A stretch of 7,362 nucleotides of DNA, from contig JAATGK010000257.1 of NCBI GenBank assembly GCA_015654715.1, forward strand, positions 1 through 7,362, in the 5' to 3' direction. Shown here piece after piece: positions 1-5,152 of this stretch. The translations under genes and the position numbers were made by a program. Each line of letters begins with the position of its first letter. The stretch's first letter is position 1. The DNA is from Alphaproteobacteria bacterium (GTDB taxonomy: Bacteria; Pseudomonadota; Alphaproteobacteria; Micropepsales; Micropepsaceae). Under the pieces are notes generated by a model. It saw only the letters and a list, made by a program, of their open reading frames with translations, made no database searches and was not told the origin of the DNA.

Positions 1-810
1 GAAGCCATCGATGGCACGCTGGAGCTGGACGGCAATCAGGACCAGCTTGTTGCCGCGGTCGCCAAGGCCAATCCCAACACTGTCGTCGTGTCGGAGAGCG
101 GCGGCGCATTTCTGATGCCGTGGCTCGGAGATGTGAAGGCGGTGCTCCACGCCTTTTATCCCGGCGCCGCCGGCGGCAAAGCCATCGCACGTGTCCTGAC
201 GGGCAAGGTCAATCCATCAGGCCACCTCCCCATCAGCTTCCCGGCGGGAAACAACCAGTTGGCGCATCCCGTCATCGCAGGCCTTGATCTACCCGACAGC
301 ATGTCTGCCGATGCGAAGTACGCGACCGCCGTGACGTACGATGAAGGCGCTGCGATCGGCTACAAATGGTATGACGTGAAGGGCTACAAGCCGCTGTTCG
401 CGTTCGGCCACGGCCTCAGCTACACCAGTTTTGCCACGTCTGATCTGAAGGCCGCACTCGAAGGAAACTCCTTGTCGGTCAGCTTTGTGGTCAAAAACAC
501 CGGCAAGCTCGCCGGCAAAGCCGTGCCGCAAATATATGTGGCACCCGCCGATTACTCGGCGGCAGGCTGGGAAGCGCCCAAGCGTCTGGCTGGCTTTTCC
601 AAGGTGGCGCTCAAGCCGGGTGAGACACGAACCATAAAGGTGAAAGTCGACCCACGCCTGCTCGCAACCTACATGACGGCGGCCAATAGCTGGCAGATCA
701 AAGAAGGAGTCTATCGCATCATGCTCGGTCAGGCATCGAACTCTCTTGCGCAGACCGCAAACGTGCGCTTGCCGGCGACAATCTGGAGTGCAGTGCATTC
801 CGATCAGTGA
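1..810 (+). CDS. Glycoside hydrolase family 3 (beta-glucosidase-like), C-terminal part, 5' truncated
   Basis: Frame 1 is open from the first base to a TGA at 808-810, giving 269 residues that start mid-protein. A GTG at 88 lies inside a conserved strand, so it is not the true start. Residues 1 to about 82 match the end of the GH3 C-terminal alpha/beta sandwich: NPNTVVVSESGG, then LMPWL, FYPGAAGGKAIARVL and NPSGHLPISFP. The segment PLFAFGHGLSYTSF (about residues 131-144) is the usual lead into the fibronectin-III-like domain that closes these enzymes (about 155-260, with PQIYVAPA and KRLAGFSKVALKPGE). The family removes terminal beta-linked sugars from oligosaccharides or glycosides, usually in the periplasm or outside the cell. 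The N-terminal barrel with the nucleophile Asp is outside the window, so substrate and signal peptide cannot be judged. The sugar transporter 154 bases downstream suggests a shared catabolic role. Family assignment is secure; exact specificity is unknown. Confidence 0.92.
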   Translation, partial: EAIDGTLELDGNQDQLVAAVAKANPNTVVVSESGGAFLMPWLGDVKAVLHAFYPGAAGGKAIARVLTGKVNPSGHLPISFPAGNNQLAHPVIAGLDLPDSMSADAKYATAVTYDEGAAIGYKWYDVKGYKPLFAFGHGLSYTSFATSDLKAALEGNSLSVSFVVKNTGKLAGKAVPQIYVAPADYSAAGWEAPKRLAGFSKVALKPGETRTIKVKVDPRLLATYMTAANSWQIKEGVYRIMLGQASNSLAQTANVRLPATIWSAVHSDQ

Positions 811-954
811 AAGATGGGTGTATGAGTGTATCGCATGCTGACTTGGCACGACCTGCAAATTGCCGAAGAATTTTTCGGTCGGCGCAGAGAATTATAGGAG
901 CTTCGCAGCTTCGCAACTGCCAAGAGGTCATCGCCTGATACTGCTAAGAGGCTG

Positions 955-962
955 AGGAAGGG
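955..962 (+). promoter_or_regulatory. Ribosome binding site of the sugar transporter gene
   Basis: AGGAAGGG lies just upstream of the ATG at 965, with the AGGA core ending six bases before it. This supports the start at 965 over internal Met codons. The 154-base gap after the GH3 gene has no clear intrinsic terminator. Only a weak CCGAA/TTCGG hairpin is visible near 863-880, so read-through from the hydrolase is possible. Confidence 0.7.
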
Positions 963-964
963 AA

Positions 965-2323
965 ATGGATCTTCCAAAAATTCGACCGCAACCCAGCGAC
1001 GTTTCTACGGCAAAGGGTTCCGCGGCGTTAATGCCATTGGTGGTGATGCTTTTTTTCGTATGGGGGTTCATCACTGTCCTCAACGATCCTCTAATCGCCA
1101 AGCTGAAAGGGTTGTTTTCGCTCACCTACGCCGAGGTGATGCTCACGCAATTCGCCTTTTTTGTCGGCTACTTCGTCTTTTCCGTCCCAGCCGGAATTGT
1201 TTTGGCAAAGCTCGGTTATGCCCGCGCTATCGTTGTCGGTCTCGTCGTGATGGCCATCGGGTGTGCGCTGTTTGCACCCGCGGCCATGAGTGGCCAATTT
1301 GCAGGATTTCTCATTGCGCTGTTTTGCGTGGCGGCCGGCATCACGATGTTGCAGGTCGCAGCCAACCCCTTCATCGCCAAGCTTGGATCGGCGAAGACGG
1401 CGTCAAGCCGATTGACGCTGGCCCAAGCGTTTAATTCATTGGGAACATTCATAGGACCGTTTGTCGGCGCCATCTACTTCCTCAAACAGGGCGTTGGTGC
1501 ACCTGTTGGTGCCGACGCGGCGGCCCTTCGGGCGGCGCGGATCGCCGGCGGTCACCTGTTGTTTGGACCGTTCCTGGTCATCGCGAGCGTGCTGCTTCTT
1601 TTCGCGTTGTTCTTCTGGATGGCGCGCAACGTACAGCAGACCACGATCGAGGCCCCCAGCATCAACCCCTTCCGCCGTAGCGTTCTCGGTCGGCCGCGAT
1701 TGGTTCTCGGTGTTTTGTGCATTTTTCTGTACGTGGGAGCGGAAGTATCGATCGGCAGCGGGCTGACAAATTACCTGATGCAGGATTCGGTCATGGGGTC
1801 GGAGGCCGGGGCAATCGGCCGGGGCGCCGCAAACCTGTTGTCGCACTTCAATGGTAGCCGCGTATCATTGAATGTCGCCCAGGTCGCCGGGGCTCTGGTC
1901 AGCATCTATTGGGGCCTCGCAATGGTGGGCCGTTTCATTGGATCTGTCGCGCTTGCGAGAATTATGCCGGGCAAGGTTTTGCGCTTCAATGCCTTGGTCG
2001 CGATGGTCTTGGCTCTGACGTCGGCGGCATTGGCGGGCATTCCCGCGGCGGTCGCAGTATTGGCGATTGGCCTGGCGAATTCGGTGATGTTTCCGACGAT
2101 TTTTACGCTGGCTCTGGAAGATCTCGGCGAAGACACACCCCATGGCTCCGCATTGCTATGCATGGGTATCGTTGGTGGAGCGATCATTCCTTTGATCTAT
2201 GGTGCCGTCGCCGACCGGATCGGTCTTGGACACGCACTTATTGTGCCGGCGACTTGCTATCTGCTGATTGGTGCATACGGCTGGTTCGTTCTCAGGGTGC
2301 GTGTCGGTCAGAAATCAACGTAA
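965..2323 (+). CDS. MFS sugar transporter, FucP/GluP family
   Basis: This 452-residue protein is full length for the fucose/glucose-galactose branch of the major facilitator superfamily, with hydrophobic segments throughout consistent with 12 transmembrane helices. FVWGFITVLND (residues 31-41) is helix 1 and ends in the Asp that matches the proton-coupling Asp46 of E. coli FucP. AGIVLAKLGYARA (about 76-88) is the helix 2-3 loop. GITMLQVAANPF (about 125-136) is the family signature of helix 4. In FucP this signature carries Glu135 (CLETAANPF). Here Gln130 takes that place, as I recall for GluP-type glucose/galactose transporters, so GluP-like is a better guess than a true fucose symporter. The second half carries FPTIFTLALEDLG and GGAIIPLIYGAVAD, also typical of the family. 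The protein should sit in the inner membrane and import a monosaccharide, possibly one released by the upstream GH3 enzyme. The family is secure; the sugar is not. Confidence 0.9.
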   Translation: MDLPKIRPQPSDVSTAKGSAALMPLVVMLFFVWGFITVLNDPLIAKLKGLFSLTYAEVMLTQFAFFVGYFVFSVPAGIVLAKLGYARAIVVGLVVMAIGCALFAPAAMSGQFAGFLIALFCVAAGITMLQVAANPFIAKLGSAKTASSRLTLAQAFNSLGTFIGPFVGAIYFLKQGVGAPVGADAAALRAARIAGGHLLFGPFLVIASVLLLFALFFWMARNVQQTTIEAPSINPFRRSVLGRPRLVLGVLCIFLYVGAEVSIGSGLTNYLMQDSVMGSEAGAIGRGAANLLSHFNGSRVSLNVAQVAGALVSIYWGLAMVGRFIGSVALARIMPGKVLRFNALVAMVLALTSAALAGIPAAVAVLAIGLANSVMFPTIFTLALEDLGEDTPHGSALLCMGIVGGAIIPLIYGAVADRIGLGHALIVPATCYLLIGAYGWFVLRVRVGQKST

Positions 2324-2778
2324 CCGTAGCGACGCATAGTGGGCCGGCCCAACGACTTCGCTGACGATTGGGTATCGTTTAGTGGTTCTATTCGCGAGCC
2401 CAGCCGTACGATTTGGCAGAGGTCAAACGGCGGTTGAAAATGACTCGCATTGGCATCGCGATAAAATACACCCGTCACATCGTCGGTCCTTCCGTTCTAT
2501 AGGTGACACTTACGGTGCGGCACCATCGGCGCGCCTGCAATCGCGGGCGAAACGAGAGCCTGCGCCAGTCTGGCAAATCAGCCACCATGAGTAGATTCCG
2601 AACCTGTTGGTTGGCTTTTGCCCTCTTTACAAAGATTCTGGACTTTTAGGAGTCGGGCAGAAATTTTAAGCTTCCGGGGACGGTTGGTGTTGGCACCATC
2701 TATTCCGCAAGGGCAACTTTTCTGTCGTGGACACTTCGCTTCTCTCGAGCAGGGCTAACCTTTTAGGAGATCGACGTT
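2324..2778 (+). other. 455-base intergenic region between the sugar genes and the TPS locus
   Basis: I see no convincing gene here. A 70-codon frame at 2382-2594 has a composition rich in H, R and S, no good ribosome site and no recognisable domain. A perfect 12-base palindrome, TGGGCCGGCCCA, lies at 2340-2351 just after the transporter stop. It lacks a T-run, so it is not a good intrinsic terminator. The right end (2581-2778) is the tpsB leader and is annotated separately because a diverged copy of it occurs at 4758-4953. The remaining part, about 2352-2580, shows nothing I can name. Confidence 0.6.
2581..2778 (+). promoter_or_regulatory. tpsB upstream region, intact copy of a duplicated leader
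   Basis: These 198 bases before the tpsB ATG recur in diverged form at 4758-4953 (196 bases before the ruined start of a tpsB relic). The left edge is the best conserved: 18 of 21 bases match between 2581-2601 and 4758-4778, including GAGTA(G/T)ATTCCGA. The right edge is also clear: the stretch from CTCTCGAGCAGG at 2742 through the ribosome site AGGAGA at 2765-2770 pairs with CTCTCAAGTAGG and GGGAGA at 4919-4945. The leader should hold the tpsB promoter. I cannot place -35 and -10 boxes with confidence. Confidence 0.55.
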
Positions 2779-4542
2779 ATGGGGGTCGCACGAAATTTTC
2801 ATCTCACGCCTCAACGCAGCACATCGACGCGGGGCAATGACGAAGCCGTTCAAACGAACTTCGACGCCACGCTCTTGAGATTTGGCCTGATTGCAGGCGC
2901 TCTAGTTGTTACGTGTCAGAGTGCTCTCGCCCAACAGGCCATTGGCGCAGGTGGGCAAATTCAACAGATTCCACAGCCACCCGCGATGCAGAAATCACTT
3001 CCAGATCTGCCGGTCCGGCGGGACAATACCCTGCCCCCTGCCATACCGGGGGGCCCAAAATTCCAGGTCACAGCGTTGCATGTGACCGGAGAGACTCGTT
3101 TTTCCGAAGCTGAATTGATCGCGGTCACCGGCTTCAAGCCGGGCAGTCAACTGAGTTTGACCGAACTGCGCGACTTGGCTTGGAAAATCACAGACCTGTA
3201 CAATCGACACGGCTACTTCGTGGCACAGGCCTATCTGCCTCCCCAGGACATCAAAGATGGGATCGTCACCATCGCGGTGATCGAGGGCCGTTACGGCGCG
3301 ATTCGTTTGGACAATCGGACGAACGTTTCGGACGGTACGATCAACGGCGTTCTTGATGGGTTGAATAGTGGTGACCCTGTCGTCACCGCCCCGCTGGAGC
3401 GGCGCCTGCTGATCATCTCGGACATCCCCGGTGTGGAGGTGAAATCGACGCTGAGTCCGGGAGCGGAGGTGGGAACCTCCGATCTGACGGTCGGCGTGCT
3501 GCCGGGGCAGCGGGTGACCGGCAGTGTCCAGGCCGACAACGCCGGTAATCCCTACACGGGCGTTTATCGCCTCGGGGCGAACGTCAATTTCAACGAGCCT
3601 CTCGGGATCGGAGACGTCCTCAGTGCCCGGGTCCTTGCTTCGACGACAGGCGGCTTGGTCTATGGCCGCCTCTCTTACCAAGCCCAAGTCGAAGACGCGA
3701 CGATCGGCGCCGCTTATACCGCGTTCGAGTACAATCTTGGGCGGCAATTCTCCGATTTGGATGCCCGCGGTGCGGAGCAGATCGCCAGTCTCTATGGCAG
3801 CTATCCAATCATCCGGTCCTACAACGCCAATCTCTACGGCTTGCTCGATTTCGACTACCGGACCTTTCAAGACAAGATCGGCGCGACGTCGAGTATCACC
3901 GACAGGCAGGCGTGGGTGGTGATGCCGGGGATCAGCGGCGACTCGCACGATACGTTTGGCGGTGGTGGATGGAACTCCTTTGTGCTGATCGGGAGCATCG
4001 GTAGCCTCGACATCCAAAGTCCTTTGGCGCGGGTCGCTGACGCAGCAACCGCGCGGACCAACGGCGGCTATGCCAAGCTGTACTTCAGCGTTTCGAGATT
4101 GCAGCAGTTGATCGGCCCGCTTTCTCTGTATGGGGAAGTCAGGGGACAGCTTGCCTCCAAGAACCTCGATATTTCCGAGAAGATGGAGCTCGGCGGCGCC
4201 TACGGCGTGCGCGCCTATCCCGAGGGCGAGGCCTATGGCGACGAGGGGTATATAGCGACGCTCGAAGCCAGACTGCTGCTTCCAAGATGGATCGAAAACC
4301 TGCCCGGCGAAATGCAGCTGATCGCCTTTGTCGATACCGGCACCGTCACGCTGAACAAGAATCCCTGGTACACCAGTTCCAATAGTGCGACCCGCAGCGG
4401 CGCCGGTGTCGGGCTTACTTGGGCTGAGGTCAACAATTTCTCGGCATCGGTCACTTACGCCGGACAACTCGGCAACACGCCCGCAACCTCCGCTCCCGAC
4501 AGCTTCGGAGGCTTCTGGGTGCAACTCGTAAAGTACTTCTAG
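2779..4542 (+). CDS. Two-partner secretion outer-membrane transporter (TpsB; ShlB/FhaC/HecB family)
   Basis: This 587-residue protein has the usual family length. AGGAGA eight bases upstream supports the ATG at 2779. The N-terminus is long and polar before a hydrophobic core (about residues 32-46) and a likely signal cleavage after ALA at residue 51. A Gln/Pro-rich linker follows (about 52-94). FQVTALHVTGETRFSEAEL begins POTRA 1 (about 95-172), which runs on through YNRHGYFVAQAYLP to VIEGRYG. POTRA 2 covers about 175-245, and the ShlB-type barrel fills the rest. GAYGVRAYPEGE contains VRAYP at 477-481, the counterpart of the conserved VRGY motif of the pore loop L6, with Ala for Gly. FVDTG lies at 517-521, and the last residue is Phe (LVKYF), as in barrel proteins recognised by the BAM complex. 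Its role is to bind the TPS domain of an exoprotein in the periplasm and thread it across the outer membrane. The likely client is the tpsA at 5153, although the two genes are now separated by relics. Confidence 0.95.
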   Translation: MGVARNFHLTPQRSTSTRGNDEAVQTNFDATLLRFGLIAGALVVTCQSALAQQAIGAGGQIQQIPQPPAMQKSLPDLPVRRDNTLPPAIPGGPKFQVTALHVTGETRFSEAELIAVTGFKPGSQLSLTELRDLAWKITDLYNRHGYFVAQAYLPPQDIKDGIVTIAVIEGRYGAIRLDNRTNVSDGTINGVLDGLNSGDPVVTAPLERRLLIISDIPGVEVKSTLSPGAEVGTSDLTVGVLPGQRVTGSVQADNAGNPYTGVYRLGANVNFNEPLGIGDVLSARVLASTTGGLVYGRLSYQAQVEDATIGAAYTAFEYNLGRQFSDLDARGAEQIASLYGSYPIIRSYNANLYGLLDFDYRTFQDKIGATSSITDRQAWVVMPGISGDSHDTFGGGGWNSFVLIGSIGSLDIQSPLARVADAATARTNGGYAKLYFSVSRLQQLIGPLSLYGEVRGQLASKNLDISEKMELGGAYGVRAYPEGEAYGDEGYIATLEARLLLPRWIENLPGEMQLIAFVDTGTVTLNKNPWYTSSNSATRSGAGVGLTWAEVNNFSASVTYAGQLGNTPATSAPDSFGGFWVQLVKYF

Positions 4543-4569
4543 CTTGGTTTTGTGAAAACGGTTGGAGGC
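4522..4569 (+). repeat. tpsB 3' end, copy 1 of a direct repeat
   Basis: The last seven codons of tpsB with its stop, plus 27 bases beyond, recur at 5059-5106 with 39 of 48 bases identical by eye. Because the repeat runs past the stop codon, the duplication included intergenic sequence and not only a constrained C-terminal motif. Confidence 0.8.
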
Positions 4570-4591
4570 ATCGCTATCTGGGGCCGTCTTT

Positions 4592-4750
4592 TTGGCGGCT
4601 AACAGCACGGCTGCTGTGCCCCTCTCATCGTCGGGCGCCGCCTGTATTCCGAGCGCCAGGGTAACGCTCACGGTCGACCAGTCGGGCCAAAGCCCGGCGA
4701 TCAACTGGTGGAGGTTCGGCATCGCTTGCGGTGAAAACGTGCCCTTATGA
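4592..4750 (+). pseudogene. Remnant of a second tpsA (signal-peptide end plus start of the TPS domain)
   Basis: Read in the frame of 4628-4750, this stretch gives SSGAACIPSARVTLTVDQS, then GQSPAINWWRFGIACGENV, and a TGA at 4748-4750. It aligns without gaps to residues 70-109 of the intact TpsA (5360-5479), and by eye 23 of 40 residues are identical. Shared landmarks are TLTV-Q, AINW, F-I and GE-V. Upstream, GGGGCCGTCTTT at 4580-4591 resembles the GGAGCCGTCCCT that precedes the ATG of the intact tpsA. The matching start triplet here is TTG at 4592, in frame, but only 12 codons separate it from the alignable block, against 69 in the intact gene. Most of the signal peptide is therefore gone, as is everything after about codon 109. 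It sits 49 bases after the tpsB stop, where a partner exoprotein gene would be expected. A short frame from TTG 4562 or 4592 is open but is unlikely to make a useful protein. Confidence 0.8.
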
Positions 4751-4757
4751 CCGCTTC

Positions 4758-4953
4758 GCTACCCTGAGTATATTCCGATGCTATCGGGCTGCTTTCTTCC
4801 TCTCTACAAGGGTTTCGTTCACTAGAGGCTGGACAAGGGCTTATCCGCTTTCGTTACTTTTTGGACATCGACCCTTTCCACCGTTAAGGCAATTGCTTCA
4901 GTCGCGGCCGGTCCATTTCTCTCAAGTAGGCTAACTCTTGGGAGACCAGTGTT
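4758..4953 (+). repeat. Diverged second copy of the tpsB upstream region
   Basis: This stretch lines up along its length with 2581-2778, the leader of the intact tpsB. The edges are best conserved: 4758-4778 matches 2581-2601 at 18 of 21 bases, and 4919-4945 matches 2742-2770 with a two-base length difference. The middle is looser. The ribosome-site relic GGGAGA (4940-4945) keeps exactly eight bases to the position of the former start codon. The copy lies about 200 bases upstream of the intact tpsA, so any surviving promoter would read towards that gene. Confidence 0.7.
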
Positions 4954-5079
4954 TCGGGGCCCGCACGAAAACTCTTTCTCACACGTTAGCGAAGCGCTGT
5001 GGAGCGGAACTTCCGCGTGCCTCAGCCGGCATCCGATCGATTCGGCTGCCGTTCGATACAACTCGTGAAGTGTTTCTAG
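4954..5079 (+). pseudogene. Collapsed second tpsB keeping only its two ends
   Basis: The first codons read SGPARKLFLTR and align with MGVARNFHLTP of the intact TpsB. The start ATG has become TCG at 4954-4956, and a TAG interrupts the frame at 4987-4989. After this the same frame reads SAVERNF, which resembles EAVQTNF at TpsB residues 22-28. The last codons read SDRFG, then IQLVKCF and a TAG at 5077-5079, matching PDSFG and VQLVKYF-stop. Bases 5059-5106 match 4522-4569 at 39 of 48 positions by eye, mostly with transitions, and the match continues past the stop. About 42 codons remain of some 588, so roughly 1.6 kb of POTRA and barrel sequence is missing. The match at both gene ends, in the same frame and in the correct order, makes chance similarity unlikely. 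It cannot encode a transporter. Confidence 0.82.
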
Positions 5080-5106
5080 TTTGATTTCGTGAAGACGCTT
5101 GGAAGC
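5059..5106 (+). repeat. tpsB 3' end, copy 2 of a direct repeat
   Basis: Second copy of the block at 4522-4569. It contains the relic LVKCF-stop and the sequence after it, and lies 46 bases before the ATG of the intact tpsA. The intact tpsA therefore sits behind the end of a tpsB, as expected for a tpsB-tpsA unit. Confidence 0.8.
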
Positions 5107-5116
5107 GCCGCGTTTT

Positions 5117-5124
5117 GGGGGGGG
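5117..5124 (+). repeat. Homopolymer of eight G upstream of tpsA
   Basis: Eight consecutive G lie 28 bases before the tpsA ATG and 15 bases before its ribosome site. The matching position after the intact tpsB has only four G (4580-4583). A tract of this length can slip during replication. Whether it alters tpsA expression is unknown. Confidence 0.6.
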
Positions 5125-5139
5125 CAACAATTGGATACA

Positions 5140-5144
5140 AGGAG
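5140..5144 (+). promoter_or_regulatory. Ribosome binding site that fixes the tpsA start
   Basis: AGGAG stands eight bases before the ATG at 5153. No comparable site precedes other in-frame start codons nearby, and this start gives an N-terminus with a basic region, a hydrophobic core and an AYA cleavage site. It therefore decides the start of the exoprotein gene. Confidence 0.8.
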
Positions 5145-5152
5145 CCGTCCCT

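Noticed and set aside
844..864. TGGCACG followed by GCAAATTGC, resembling a sigma-54 promoter
   Set aside because: The spacing is wrong. A sigma-54 site needs four bases between TGGCACG and TTGC, but here the TTGC comes nine bases after it and the nearer GC is also out of register.
2340..2351. Palindrome TGGGCCGGCCCA after the transporter gene as a terminator
   Set aside because: There is no loop and no following T-run, so it is not a convincing intrinsic terminator. It could equally be a chance palindrome in GC-rich DNA.
2500..2510. TAGGTGACACT, an 11-base match to the core of the phage SP6 promoter
   Set aside because: The flanking bases of the promoter do not match, there are no phage genes, and an 11-base match to one chosen motif is weak. 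Coincidence is the best reading.
2382..2594. A 70-codon + strand frame in the intergenic region
   Set aside because: It has no ribosome site, no recognisable motif and low-quality composition, and it overlaps the left edge of the duplicated tpsB leader.
4584..4600. Possible terminator after tpsB from the T-run and short GCCG/CGGC match
   Set aside because: The stem is only four bases and the T-run is in the loop rather than after the stem.
2995..4722. A 575-codon open frame on the - strand across tpsB
   Set aside because: It lies opposite a full-length, well-conserved TpsB. Its product is rich in R, D, H and G with no domain, signal or ribosome site. Long antisense frames are common opposite GC-rich genes.
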